64,000 nt of DNA from Orychophragmus violaceus (GCA_030180135.1 CM058230.1:22962067-23026066), one strand, 5' to 3'; shown: positions 12,875 to 24,520, numbered from the stretch's first letter. The notes: generated by a model from the sequence alone, not told the origin. Translations and numbers: made by a program.

Positions 12875-13141
12875 ATGGAACTTGGAAACTCCACCAATCA
12901 CAAGTCTCATCATCATCATCATCATCGTCATCATCATCATCACCGGGATTCAATGAAGGAGTTCCGAGTTTCCTATGCAGCTGAAGAACCAATTCAGGTC
13001 TTCGAACATGCGGTTGTGAGGAGGACGAAGATCGAGAAGATGGGTAGGAGAGAGGTCGCAAAAGAAAAAGAGGATGTTGATAAGGAAGCAGAGGAATTCA
13101 TCAGGTTTGAGCATAGCAAGTTCTGTAAGTGGATGACTTAG
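12875..13141 (+). CDS. Small His-rich protein with a DUF761-like C terminus
   Basis: An 88-residue intronless frame with a TATA box 90 bp upstream. Residues about 12-23 are a run of His broken by one Arg, encoded by CAT/CAC repeats. The C-terminal part is charged and ends in E-D-V-D-K-E-A-E-E-F-I-R-F, close to the D-V-D-x-x-A-E-x-F-I-x-x-F signature of DUF761 plant proteins, whose molecular role is not settled. There is no signal peptide or membrane segment. It is the only frame in the window that looks like an ordinary host gene, on the edge of the MULE. The start is the first ATG after the TATA box in this frame. It could be a gene remnant; I rate it likely but unproven. Confidence 0.6.
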   Translation: MELGNSTNHKSHHHHHHRHHHHHRDSMKEFRVSYAAEEPIQVFEHAVVRRTKIEKMGRREVAKEKEDVDKEAEEFIRFEHSKFCKWMT

Positions 13142-13875
13142 ACCGTCTAGTCCATTGACGATGAGTAAGAAACAATAAGGACATTACCATATTTTATATT
13201 GATTGTACTAAATGAGATGATATAGATTGTGCTCGTTTTCTGTTTTTTTTTTGTGCAACCTTGGTTTTTATTTTACTTTTGTAACAAAATTGATGTATGA
13301 TGTTTCCTTTAGCTAAAAAGGTGCATGGAAATAAACTAACAAATATTATAATTGGTATTTTTTTCTTGAGTAATTGCACTCGTTACCAAAGGATAACCGA
13401 GAAATTAAATCATAGAAAAATGAATTGTACGTTAGGGCAAAATTCAGATGAAATATCAGTTAAACCCCTATTTTAACTTGTAAAATGTATATTATAATAT
13501 TGGCTATCGTTGCGTGTGTAGCTTGGTTTGGATTACGTAACCGACAACAAAATCTCTGTAAATCTAAAAATCATTTCGAAAGCTGGTTATTGTGTGGCGG
13601 TTTTTTGGCCGAATAAGAAGACGCCTCTTGTAAAAAGTCGAGCTTCTTTCCCAATTTTCAAATTAAAATAAAAGATAGACTGAAATATCGTCTCCTCTCT
13701 TTAGTGTTAATAGTTTTTCCTTGTGGATAAAAAAAGAAATTGCTCACAATCGTCATTAGTCTAAGGTACGAAATGTAGAATCAGTACATATATGGGTGAA
13801 TTCGGGTATGAGTGTGCTATTGCTTTGTAGCGAAGTAGGATTTTAGTTTGACTGTGCTATCATTTTGTTTTGCAG
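13142..13875. other. Spacer between the small gene and the Ulp1-like pseudogene
   Basis: AT-rich, no coding frame recognised. It may contain the left end of the MULE and the promoter of the Ulp1-like gene, but I could not define a terminal inverted repeat because the other end is outside the window. Confidence 0.4.
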
Positions 13876-16800
13876 ATGGGTGATTTAGTGTTTCCGAGGA
13901 GAATTCTAGCTCGAGGATGTGATTTCGCGGGTAACGGGTGAATACATATCAGAAGATGGTTATCATCCAGACCATCAAATCAGCTCTTGGAGAATCTGAG
14001 TTAAAAAATCCTAGCCGAAACCCAGTTCGGTAAACTCCTCGAACTCCCATCTAAACCCGCCTGGTCCAGGACATTTACTTTGTTTCTCGTGGTGAGACAG
14101 TTAGACGTCACCAAAGAATATGAGATTTGGGTTGTTTTTGGTGTGACACCCATAAGATTCTCTCTTCGCGAATTTAAGCTGGTGACGGGTCTGAAGTGCG
14201 GGAAATTGCCTCTTGTGGGTAAGAAGCGAAGAAAGGTGAATGCCACCTTACTCAAAAACACTTTTGAGGTGGATGGAGATGTCACGGTAGAGCGGGCAAT
14301 TAACATGATGAGGAAGAAGACTGTTAAGGACCTGGAGGATAGACTTCAATCCGCCTGCCTCGCCTTGGTTGATGGTATTCTTGTCCAAACCATGCACTAT
14401 CCACGGGTGAAACTTAACCCGGAACATGTTGAAATGTTGCGCAATTTAGATGAATTCCTCGCATATCCTTGGGGTAGGAAGTCCTATGAGATGATAATTT
14501 CGTCGCTGAAGGATAGAGATATAGCACAGCTGGCCACACCTAACGTAGTTGTGCAAGTTTTTGTGTACGCGCTACAAATGGTAATCCTAAAAGTTGTACC
14601 AGCAATCCAAGAAAGCCTGACCCCTAAATTCCTTGAACCAACCCCCCCTGACGATGACTTTGTTCCTTCCCCACCCCAGCGAGTCACGCTTAAGCTGAAC
14701 CCAATCAGAGACATGGATAAGGATTGCGAGGTATGATTTCTAATGGTACATGTTTTGCATTTAGTGGCAGTAGTAATAGTGTTGTTCTGAAAAACTTTGA
14801 TACATGGAGTTAGGTTTGGTCTTACGAAAATGCACTCGTCATGTCAGTAATTCTCGTTATCAGTCGAATTCAGTTGTTGTACAATTATCCACACCCTGTG
14901 ATATCACACTTTCTTTTTGATACCACAAATTGGACTTTGAAATATAGTTTATTTTAAAACTAGGATTATATGTGACTGAATACATTTTAAAGCAGTATCA
15001 TTTGGCCTTCCATGTTTTGTTATAAGGTTGATGTTGCTGTATGTTTACATCTCTGTCAGGTTTCTTGTAAATAAATGTGTATGAATAATTTTGTTGTATG
15101 TTAACTTATTACTACTTGTACGCAACACATGATATTCACTTATAATAGATATATATATAGTTAAACTTCACTTTACGAGTAACACATTTATCTCATAACA
15201 TGAAGGTTGTCTATAACTTGTTAAGGATTACAATATTAGTGTTAATTTTGTTGCCCCGGTAATTTTTGTTTAAGCTATTCTACAATAGATTTGTCCGTAT
15301 ATATAAACTTCTCAATATTTTATACATATCGTTTATCATTGTCATAACTATTATGTGCATTGTTGATACTTATAAACTTCATTCAACAGATAACTCAGCC
15401 AACACATATGTTTCATCTTGTTTGTCCTTATTCTGGATTAAAGTGAATAGAGTTTATCCTTGAAGAAGGATTATGAAAGTGAAATACCTAACTTGATCTA
15501 CCATGTTTTGTTGTAAGGTTGGTGTTGTTGTATGTTAACTTATATGTCATGATTCTAGTAAATGTAATTTGTCTGGATAATGTTGTGAAGATTTTTAAAA
15601 TATAAAATTGTCAATATTTTTCAAATATCGGTTAGCAATGTCATGAATATTATCTGCAATTTTGATACATCTAAAAGTTATTATACATGTAACTCAGTTA
15701 ACTGATACAATGAAGGTTGTTTATACACAAGAAAATGAATAACTTTGTTGACTGTAAAGTATGATATTTATGTGCTCTGGTTTGCCTGAATATTAGGATT
15801 ACCGATTAATCATGTTCAGGGGATTATTAACTATGAATGTATGACTGGATGTTGTTTTAACTTCTCTCTTTGTAGGTTGAAGTACTTCCAGTTATCTGCC
15901 CTGATGAATACATTGCATTACAAGATGAAGATTTAAGATGGTCTGATGAAGATGAAGACCCAAGAGTGGATATGATGGTCAACTTGGCCGAAGAAGGTTT
16001 TGATTTTGAGGATTCAATGTTTGTTGGTGGAGATGATCTCTCTCAGATTGTTGTCCAAGATAGACCAGTCAAAGTGGCAAACCGGAATTACAGACGTCGA
16101 AGGAAAGGAAAAGTTATACTTCGCCCTAAAGGGGGTACATCTTCATCCAGTCATTCTGTTGCTAGTGATATTGTCTCCAACCATGACGTTATCAAGGGCG
16201 TCAAAAGTATGCTTGCCCAATGGTGCAAGGAAACTCATGGGCTAATTGGTCGACTTGTTACGGAAAAACTAGTTCAGATGAACCTAACCATAGTCAATGG
16301 TCTACTATATATTCTAAAAGGCAAGACCGTGTTGGATAAGGAGTGTATACGAAAAAACCGCACGTCTATGGTGGGACAGAAAATAGAGGGGGTGTTCGGG
16401 AAACATTTATGATGTCATCGCCGAGTGATCAATCCTTAAATAAAGCAGAGGAAAGGAACCCTGAAAATGATGATGACATTGTTGCTGCTATTTTCAATTA
16501 TTACAAGGACCTGGCCAGCCCTGACAGGAAACCCACTATGGTAACCGTGGATGTATGATTGTTTACAGTAATTTATGTTTACATATGTTCAAGTAATAGT
16601 GTTGTCATCCCATTTACGTTTAACCAGACAAAAGTGAAGCATGTCGAGGATGCGAGTATTTTACATGGGGAGAATGGCCCATCTGATGCTTTGAAGGTAA
16701 TATGTATTCTCATGGCTTTTAAACATACATATAAATTTCCCGTGAATTTACTTTTCTTCAATTAACACCGAACTTAGTTGTAACTTGACATGTCTGACAA

Positions 16801-18115
16801 CATTTGTTGTTAAGGATACCACTTCCCCAGTACAACTCCCCCCTCTAGAAGCCAACAATGAGAAGTGTCCTATCGAAGATAATGGGAGCCCACTTGACAA
16901 ACAATCTGAGGTAATCTCTAGTCTAACTTCAAATGTAGTTGTTAACCAACACTATTGATATTTATTCTTGTTAACTATCAATATCATGATATTTCAATTA
17001 TCGTACAAAGACTATTAGCATTATAACCTTAGTTACCGATAATATTCATCCATGTTCAAATACCGACCTAACCATTGCTTTGTTTTGCAGGAGATTAATG
17101 TAGATGTTCAAGTCCACACTTCCGTTGAGGTGGAGAGAGGTCTAACAACCGAGAACACGTCAAAACTTTCCGAAGTGGTTGAGGTACAATATTTTTTAAC
17201 GCTAGCAATTGTTTTAAGGACAACTTATGTGCATTGAATTTAATTATATTAATTCTGATGGTGGAGATAAGGTTTGGCAAGTTATTGCGCTCCATGAAAA
17301 GGTAGCTTAATTTTTGATTATTTGGAATAAGTGTGTTTACATAAGATGAATTTTGTTATCTTCTGCCGCAACATTAACATTGGTGACTCAACCTCTATAT
17401 CTGCCAAAGATGTGTTGGACCTCAGTAATTTGGTACATATGTTTAATTAAGTTGACGTATATCCAAATTATTTTCGCAATTTTACTAATAAGGATGATAA
17501 ACTTCTCGTTTACCCTCTTAGGTGATGGATGCTTTGTGGAAGCTGGCACGAAACATCCTTCGGGTAGACATAACAATGAAGCAGCGTCCTCGAATTGACA
17601 TACTAGACACAAAGTTCGTTTCAAGCCTCACTAGATTGTTCTCCAAGTTCAACAAATCCAACAATCCACATGAGTTTACGTTCACCAAAGGGGTTATAGA
17701 AGGCTTCAATGGAAGTGGCGACTCAAACAGGCCACATAATTACCCAGATGCAGATTGCCTATACATGCCATTCAACTTTGACAAGAACCATTGGGTCTCC
17801 CTTGTTGTGGACGTCAAATCCATGAAAATTCTCGTGCTGGACCCAAACAAGGCAATCCAAAATGAGAGTACTTTGAAGAAGGAAATCCATCCCATAGCAG
17901 CGATGATGCCTTACTTCTTCAACCATGTCTGTGGTGAAGTTGCCAAAGAAACAGAAGAGCATCTACCATAAATGGAGATCAGCAGGATTGCAGGTATACC
18001 TCAGGTAACCGGAATAGGGGATGTAGGTGTTATCGCTACTTTGCTCATTAGGGCACACAGAACAGGTGGGGAGGCTGAGTGTCATCTCCTCGGCTCTAGG
18101 CCTCTTGACTTTTAA
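13876..18115 (+). pseudogene. DUF1985 / Ulp1-like (C48) peptidase gene carried by the MULE
   Basis: Begins ATGGGTGATTTAG at 13876 with an R-I-L-A-R-G motif typical of these proteins. DUF1985 homology then runs through A-x-T-x-F-G-K-L-L, Y-E-I-W-V-V-F-G and R-F-S-L-R-E-F to 14730. Exons with GT-AG borders are 15876-16552, 16628-16696, 16815-16910, 17091-17183 and 17522-18115; one more is likely near 17345-17430. The last exon holds the Ulp1 fold, with L-D-T-K-F-V-S, the catalytic His in N-H-W-V-S-L-V-V-D, and L-D-P-N. Where the catalytic Cys of the D-C-G motif is expected the sequence reads D-V-G. Frameshifts (about 13940 and 16340) and an in-frame TAA at 17969 mark it as a pseudogene. Family members cleave SUMO-type conjugates; this copy is unlikely to. 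Confidence 0.75.
15190..15720 (+). repeat. Diverged 300-bp tandem repeat in intron 1
   Basis: Segments at about 15313 and 15613 (CAATATTT...ATATCG) and at 15389 and 15689 (AACTCAG) match in order with a 300-bp offset. A further copy of a CATGTTTTGTTRTAAGG unit is at 15010 and 15503. The repeats lengthen the first intron to 1.1 kb. Confidence 0.55.
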
Positions 18116-19539
18116 ATCAAGAAGCTGGTCATTGCACTTTTAGAGACCTCTTCTTAATAGGCAACAGACGTTGTTTGCATGTTCACTTTTTTATCCATTA
18201 TCATGGTTAACTGAAAACTCTGCTATCTATGAACTTGTATTTCCTTTGATTGTCAGATGTTTGTTGAACCTTTATTCTATGTTTTAATGGAACTCATATG
18301 CAGACTCAAATTTAAAAATGTTATGGTTTTGTGGTTCAAATATTTTGATGTAAACTATAATAGGCGAGTAGCGGTTCAAATATTTAAATGTAATGTAAAC
18401 CAAATCTACACTTTCTATGTTAACTCTTTTGTTCAAATCTACACGATCTAAATGTTTCTTTCCAATAAATTAGGTTTATGTATAACTATGTTTTACAGAT
18501 AGTAAAGTTACTTTCCAATAAGTTAAGTTTACATATAACTATGTTTTACATATAGTAAAGTTTATATGTATCCGTGTTAAAATAACTATATAACATTAGT
18601 GGTTTACAAATGGAAATAAGTTAGCATACAAAATCACAATCCATACAAATGGGTTAACAAGGAAGCTAACATAGAAGTTAACATTCTATAACTCGTTTTT
18701 CATTCAACTAACAACATAGTTGAACTAACCATTTCGTCTAACTTCGTTTAACTTTCTTCTGGTTGTGGAACCTATGATGTAAAACCGTCTCATCACTTGA
18801 TTTCCAGTTCATCTCCAAATATTTAATACCTTTGTTGAAATGAGGGATCAATAATATTAAGCAAAATAACATTCAACTATGTTACCCCAAAATTCAACGA
18901 AACCATATGTACGATGGTGTAGATCAGTACATTTTAGCAAAGGTTAGTTATGTGACAACTGGATTTATGTTCATTACTTGGAACCTATGAAGCTGTACCA
19001 TGAACTCATCGGTTTCTTATAAATCATTTAAGCAATTTCATAGGTTTGTTGGAATAGAGTGTAGATGCACAAAAACATAATTTACATTAATTTACATCAT
19101 CCGTAATTTTGTTAAGAACATTTCTAGGATAGGAGACACATGAGAAAATATCTCACAAGGGTTTGTAAGGACCTTATAAACATTGAAAATGAATCACACC
19201 ACAAAGTTATTTATCTAACAGCCCTACAGGTAACAACTTTCATCCTATCCTATGTGATCCGGTTTTCCACCCAATTTTTTTTATTTTTTCCTCAACTTTC
19301 AGCTAAGTCCCTTACAAAGATTGATAACATCACAAGGGTTCAGCAACGTAAAGCTTTACCACATCAGTAATTCAACATATTCATCCTTACCGTAATTGCG
19401 GCCTTACAAGTTGAACGGCTGTGTCCAAGTTGCCTGCAACGTGTACACCTTCTCCTATTGACCCGCTGTTCAACAAAATCAAAGGAATGTAAGCTTAAAC
19501 ACATATGACTAACATACATTTACTTACCTTTAGAGGTTG
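18116..19539. other. Spacer between the convergent MULE genes
   Basis: AT-rich, no gene recognised. A 53-bp tandem repeat (TTTCCAATAARTTA...ATAGTAAAGTT) occupies 18459-18565. The region is the shared 3' end of two convergent genes. Confidence 0.5.
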
Positions 19540-20530
19540 TTAACATACACTTACCTTGAACTCGCCAACCGATGGAATCCTCTGCTTACTTGGATGTCCG
19601 GAAGGTCGCCTAACCATAGGTGGTGCAAGCTTTCCACCTCCTACATCATCCCGTTTCGCCACAAGCCTGTTAATGTCTCGGACATGCATTATTAAGCCTG
19701 CATATGCTAGTTTACGGTATTTGTTGGTATAATGCACGTTAACTAGTGTATCAACAAGGATTCCATGTCGTATCGCTGCTGTGACTGCATGTTCACATAG
19801 TATTACAATTAACTTGAACTCACGGCAAGTACAACTCTCCTCCCAAAGGTGGACTGCGAATGAAACTCCTAAATTGTCTCGGAACTCAGGGATACCATCG
19901 TCAATCTTCATCACTTCATAGTTGCTTGATGTCTTGTAGTTCTTAACAATCATTTCTTGGATTTTTGGTTTAACACATCCTTTGTTGAATTGGCAGAGTC
20001 CCTCCGCAGAGCAAACCATGCCACAAGTGTTGTGCGTATTGTTTCAAGAATGGAGTTTAAAGGGAAATCTCTAACACTTGTAAGGACTTTGTTTAATGAC
20101 TCAGAGATGTTACTAGTCATTGCATTGTACCTTTCTCCGACGAAATGAGACCTTGTCCAGTGCTCAAGCCAATATATGTTAGGTAGATGGCGCATGCCCG
20201 GTCAATTTGCGTTATTTGAGAAAATATCCTATCGAATTCAGCCAATGTGTATGAACGTTCAGCTTGAGACACCAGAGAACTCAGATTGACGGATTTGAAT
20301 TTGCTTTCCACATTCCTCTTCAAGTGAACAATACATGCAGTATGTGAGGCCATTGAATATACCTACATAACCAAAGCAAATCTTTCAACATAATTGGATG
20401 TTTAACATTAATCACAACCAACAACAGTTAATTGTAACAACAAGGAAACGCACCTTCTTAATTGTAGGGTAGATCGAAGCATGCCTATCAGAAATAATAA
20501 CCAAATCATGATCATTGGGGACAACTCCAG
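19540..20530 (-). pseudogene. MULE transposase, C-terminal part (SWIM zinc finger)
   Basis: Read on the minus strand from 20530: an S-D-R-H motif of the catalytic core, an intron (20363-20453, GT-AG), then C-I-V-H-L-K-R-N, H-W-T-R-S-H-F-x-G-E-R-Y-N and M-T-S-N-I-S-E-S-L-N, all hallmarks of plant MULE transposases. A SWIM zinc finger follows, C-T-C-R-E-F then C-E-H-A-V (about 19760-19835). Two frameshifts, near 20190 and between 19960 and 20020, break the frame. The N-terminal part is at 63089-64000, on the far side of the nested retrotransposons. The enzyme would excise and insert the MULE in the nucleus; this copy cannot. Confidence 0.8.
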
Positions 20531-20535
20531 ACATC
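20531..20535. repeat. Target-site duplication ACATC, left copy
   Basis: ACATC lies directly before the Copia-1 5' LTR and again directly after its 3' LTR at 63084-63088. Confidence 0.9.
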
Positions 20536-20803
20536 TATTGGGATTATGTCCTGAAATCACATTGTACTCACTCTAGAGATAGTTGTATTGTCGAGATCGG
20601 ACAATTCATGTGATACTAGGTAGTCATAATGTTTTGCTAGAAACCGCTTATGACAAATGAGTTGTAATTCATTTCTGGTATCGTGTGAACCTACAGGGTC
20701 ACACACCTAAGCAAGTTGGATACACTTTGTATGGGATTGATCATTGGCACATGGTCTGGTCGATGTGTGTTGGATACACATCGAATATGAGTTTTAATGA
20801 GGT

Positions 20804-20880
20804 GTGTCGATCGACACCATTGGGTGCGTCGGTCGACACAAGATGTGTGTCGATCGACACCATTAGGTGTGTCGGTCGAC
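20804..20880. repeat. Phased CGATCG/CGGTCG palindrome array, Copia-1 5' LTR
   Basis: Cores begin at 20808, 20830, 20851 and 20873, steps of 22, 21 and 22 bp. CGATCG and CGGTCG cores alternate, each within GTGT or GCGT and ACAC arms. The array ends about 45 bp upstream of the LTR TATA box. Confidence 0.95.
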
Positions 20881-20924
20881 ACAAGGCGAATACCTAAACT
20901 GATGTTTCGGTTTATGTCGAAGTC

Positions 20925-20932
20925 TATAAATA
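20925..20932 (+). promoter_or_regulatory. TATA box in Copia-1 5' LTR
   Basis: TATAAATA, conserved in the 3' LTR at 62742-62749. It lies downstream of the palindrome array and upstream of the primer site, as expected for the element promoter. Confidence 0.7.
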
Positions 20933-21267
20933 AATGGACTCAGAGATTCGACAAAAGAGATCAGTGCCGCCCCAGAGAGTTTTCTTGACAGAAAACAGAG
21001 GTTCTTCCTCTAGAAACTCAGTTCCCAGGAGATCCGAATCCCGGCACTAGCATCCCGGCGGATTCCAGCTTGTGTGCGTGTGGACTGCAGTAGAGGCGCA
21101 GCATCTGAGGCGCTCGAGAGATCTCGTTTACCTGATTCATTTTCCGCTGCCAATCTCCAGGTAATCACGAGGCCAGATCTATGATTCAATTAACTAGACC
21201 CTAGATCTTAGGCTTCGGGAACATGACATCAATTCTGAATCTGTTAGAATTGGCCGAGTTCCTTCAG

Positions 21268-21280
21268 TGGTATCAGAGCC
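21268..21280 (+). other. Primer-binding site of Copia-1
   Basis: TGGTATCAGAGCC one base after the 5' LTR; initiator tRNA-Met type. Confidence 0.92.
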
Positions 21281-21424
21281 TTAGGGTTTTAATCTATTGA
21301 ATCTGAAGCATATAATTCGAAAACTGATGTAGTTGAATAGATTTATGCTTACTGTTTCATGTTTTGTTCAAGAAAAACTCGTTTTTGTCTGTGAATTGAA
21401 ACGATGAAATATTGTTTTCGCACT

Positions 21425-21696
21425 GTGTCGATCGACACTAAGCTTGTGTCGGTCGACACAGAGATGTGAATTCGACAGAATCGGCGGCTAGGGTTTTTCG
21501 CGAAGAAAAATCAGAAAGGCTACTGTGTCGATCGACACAGGTTAAGTGTCGGTCGACACATAACAGATTCGGTCGAGTGTCGATCGACACAGGTTGAGTG
21601 TCGGTCGACACAGAACAAATTCGGCGGCTAGGGTTTTCTCGTAGAAAACCTAAAAGCCTACTGTGTCGATCGACACAGGTTGAGTGTCGGTCGACA
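21425..21696. repeat. Phased palindrome arrays in the Copia-1 leader
   Basis: Cores begin at 21429 and 21450, then at 21529, 21550, 21570, 21581 and 21602, then at 21667 and 21688. Steps within groups are 21, 21, 20, 11, 21 and 21 bp. Most arms are GTGT/ACAC. Segments with GGCTAGGGTTTTTC-type sequence separate the groups. Confidence 0.93.
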
Positions 21697-21718
21697 CTGA
21701 CCTAGCGAATGGTTAATC

Positions 21719-22040
21719 GGTTCAATTGGATTGGACCGGTTATCATGCTTGGTTAAGTCCGAACAGATCGGTTTAAATTGGATGAATTGGTTCAATTGGA
21801 TTGAACTGATTATCTCAATTAGCATGAACCGATGGGTTGAATCAGTTTGATTGGATAAAACGGTTCAATTGAATTGGACCGGTTATCGCAATCAGTTGAA
21901 ACTGGTTAAAACGGTTTAAATTGGATAAATTGATTCAATTGGATTGAACCAGTTATCGCAATTAGTATAAACCGATTTGAATGGTTAAGATCAGTTTGAT
22001 CTGATAAGTCGGTTCAATTGGATTGGACCGATTATCAAAA
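21719..22040 (+). repeat. 70-80 bp minisatellite in the Copia-1 leader
   Basis: TTCAATTGGATTGRAC units start at about 21721, 21791, 21864, 21934 and 22013. Each is followed by CGGTTATC or a variant, with diverged spacers. Confidence 0.8.
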
Positions 22041-22059
22041 TTGTATCCGGTTTAGGTCC

Positions 22060-22196
22060 ATGTCGACCGTCACACATGGGTTGTGTCGATCGACATGACC
22101 GGTTCAATGAACCAGGTTAATTGGATTGACCGGTTATTGAAGTCCGGTTTCATTTGGTGGTGTCGATCGACAGACATGGTCTGCGTCGATCGACAC
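22060..22196. repeat. Further palindromes in the Copia-1 leader
   Basis: Two pairs: cores at 22064 and 22087, and at 22164 and 22187, each 23 bp apart. The arms are less complete than in the other arrays. Confidence 0.8.
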
Positions 22197-22918
22197 AGTG
22201 CTCGCAATTCTGGTTATTGAACCTTGAGTTTGCAGAAACCAAACTAGACTTAAACCTTGATCAAAGCTTAGCTTCAATATGGTCAACTGTCAAGACTCAT
22301 TTCGTTGTGTGATGGTTTAGCCAAGAGCTTGGTGTCCACAATTACGTGAGTAAGGCAGGTAATTATGTTGATGGACTTGCAGTGCTTGACATCAACAATT
22401 ACATGACCTAAAAGATTGATTTGCTAACATTTCAGAGTTTAGTTTCCTCAACCAAATATCAAGTAACCTTGATGTCTTGCCCAATCTTGTCTACTGTCAA
22501 GACTTGTTTCGTTTCTTGGATAGCCTTGGAGTCCCTGGTATCCACTGCTACATGAGTAAGGCAGGTGATCATTGATAGACTTGCAATGCGACTGTCAATG
22601 GTCACAAGACTAAAGAGATTGGTTTACTTGACTGGGCCATCAGAAGTTCTGGGCCCAGAGACGTCAGAGGAGATGAGACATGGATTGTCTTATCTGCGAC
22701 CAAGAGTTTTACTGGGTACAATTAGCAATGATTTGCTTACCTAGATAACTGAATTTTGGGTGATGGCGAGTCGTCCCCTCAGATTTTAGTGAAGTATGGA
22801 TCTTGGATCATTATATTCATAGAGGAAACATTGTTTGAATATAATGCAAGTTTTCTTATTAGATAAGATTTCTCATGGAAAGCATAACTAAATCTTTGTT
22901 TTTCTTGGATTTCAGCTT
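22197..22918 (+). other. Conserved leader of Copia-1 upstream of gag
   Basis: No coding frame. It has recognisable counterparts upstream of gag in Copia-2 (about 25730-26212) and Copia-3 (about 57532-58020, inverted), including an exchange of short TCAAG- and GTAAGNCGG-type segments. Confidence 0.55.
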
Positions 22919-23850
22919 ATGTCTAATACTACTTTCTCGTTGCGATCCGTTCTTGAGAAGGACAAGTTAAATGGATCCAACTTCCTGGATTGGTATCGGA
23001 ATTTGAGATTAATCCTCAAGCAGGAGAGCAAGGACTATGTCCTTGAGAATGCTCTTCCAGAAAGGCTTGGGACCAATCGCTTGCATGCAGTATATGATGC
23101 TTGGAATAAGCATTATATTGATGTGGTAGATGTGCGTGGTCTGATGTTGGCTACCATGAACTCGGACTTGAAGAGTCAATACGAGAGCATGGAGTCGCCA
23201 ACAGAGATGATCACCAGCCTGAAACTTCAGTTTCAGAATCTGGCACGAGTTGAGAGATTCCAGATGGTGAAGTCTCTCACTGGGTGCAGACTACCAGAGG
23301 ATGCTCCAGTGAGTCCTCATGTCATTAAAATGATGGGTTACATTGATAACATGGGGAAACTGGAATGTCCTGTCAGCTTAGAGTTGGCCACTGACATCAT
23401 TCTGCAGTCACTGCCATCTAGTCATGATAAGTTTATCAAAAGCTATATCAAGAATAACTTGACGAAGACGTTGACTGAGCTGCATGGCATGCTCAAAACA
23501 GCAGAGCATGACATCATAAAGGGTAAAAGATCTGAGAAATCTTGTGTTGGCAAGGGTAGAGGCAGGGCCGTCCAGATTTGGAATCAGGATAAGCCTGTGT
23601 CATCTTATAAGCCCAAGTCAGGCCCATCTGGTGTTAGAAAGTGCTTCTACTGCGATGAGTCAGGGCATTGGAAGAGAGATTGCATTAAGTTCTTGGAAGA
23701 TTCACAAGAGATGAAGGAGATGTATGGTACTTCTTCTTCAGGTATTGTGTTATTACTTCAAGTTCTACGTTTTTATTGGATACTAGTTGTGGTACTGATA
23801 TTTTGGAAATATGCAGGGCCTAAGCAATAGTAGAATGTTGAAGAAAGGAC
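22919..23850 (+). pseudogene. Copia-1 gag with start of protease, frameshifted
   Basis: From the ATG at 22919 the protein shows the family gag opening (F-S-L-R-S-V-L-E, then L-N-G-S-N-F-x-D-W), the D-A-W-N-K-H-Y segment, the L-Q-S-L-P-S-S motif near residue 160, and a CCHC zinc knuckle, C-F-Y-C then G-H-W-K-R-D-C, near residue 240-253. Compared with Copia-2, a one-base deletion near 23745 shifts the frame just before the protease L-D-T-S-C-G-T-D motif, so the last 30 residues of the open frame are spurious. Copia-2 then inserted at 23851, in the protease region. The gag would package RNA in the cytoplasm; the nucleocapsid part of this copy is still readable. Confidence 0.85.
23846..23850. repeat. 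Target-site duplication AGGAC of Copia-2, left copy
   Basis: AGGAC precedes the Copia-2 5' LTR and follows its 3' LTR at 31088-31092. Confidence 0.9.
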
Positions 23851-24519
23851 TGTTGGAATTGTGTCCAGTAATCTCGGTACTGTCTCTAGAAAGTAAGAGT
23901 ATGTCAATGATCAGACATAAGTCATATAATACTGGGGGTCATGATGGCTTGCTAGAGTCCGCTCATGATCTATAAGTCTTGTACTTATTGCCTTTATTAT
24001 ATGATCCCATATGGGTCACACGCCTAAGCTAACAGGAAAATGTGTAGGAACGTTTTAGCAGAAGTACGGTAAAAGTGCTAGGCATTTACTGTACTTAGAG
24101 AGAATAAAACGGTTTAGCCACTCTGTGTCGATCGATACACAAGGTGTGTCGGTCGACACAGTGCGCGAATGCCGTCGAGTTAATTGGTGTTTGGGCCAAA
24201 TGGCCCAAACGCAACCGGACAAGTTTTATGAGATAAAACTCGAGTTCAGAACAATTAACCCTAAGTCCTCAGCCGAAAACTCTCTCTCTCTGCGCCGAGC
24301 TCCTTGTGGTCTAGCAGCCGTTTTCTGTGATCGCGTGTGTGAACCTTTGGAGGATTCATCTCTCGGTGTTTCTCTGATCTCAAACATACCATCTCTTTCC
24401 GCTGCAAACAGGTATAAGGTGAGATCATCATTTGTTTCTATTCGAGATGAACCTAGATCCGCATGTTTAGGTTGATATGAATCTAAGAATTGAATCAGGA
24501 TCAACCAAACAATCCTTCA
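23851..24519 (+). repeat. Copia-2 5' LTR (669 bp)
   Basis: Runs from TGTTGGAATTGTG to CCTTCA, with the same length as the 3' LTR. The 116-codon frame seen across both LTRs has no coding signature. Confidence 0.93.
24125..24157. repeat. Phased palindrome pair, Copia-2 5' LTR
   Basis: Cores at 24129 (CGATCG) and 24150 (CGGTCG), 21 bp apart, with GTGT and ATAC/ACAC arms. Confidence 0.93.
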
Positions 24520-24520
24520 G

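Larger units (their letters stand above)
20536..21266 (+). repeat. Copia-1 5' LTR (731 bp)
   Basis: Runs from TATTGGGATT to CCTTCA. It is matched over its full length by 62353-63083. The U3 part carries four phased palindromes (20804-20880) and a TATA box (20925-20932). Confidence 0.92.

Noticed and set aside
20804..21696. Possible CRISPR-like array of short palindromic repeats with regular spacing
   Set aside because: The genome is a plant, repeats are 14 bp and variable, spacers are 6-8 bp and similar to each other, and no cas genes are present. The regular pitch has a better explanation in helical phasing.
24125..24475. 116-codon frame repeated at 30693-31043
   Set aside because: It lies entirely inside the Copia-2 LTRs and is repeated only because the LTRs are; no protein signature.
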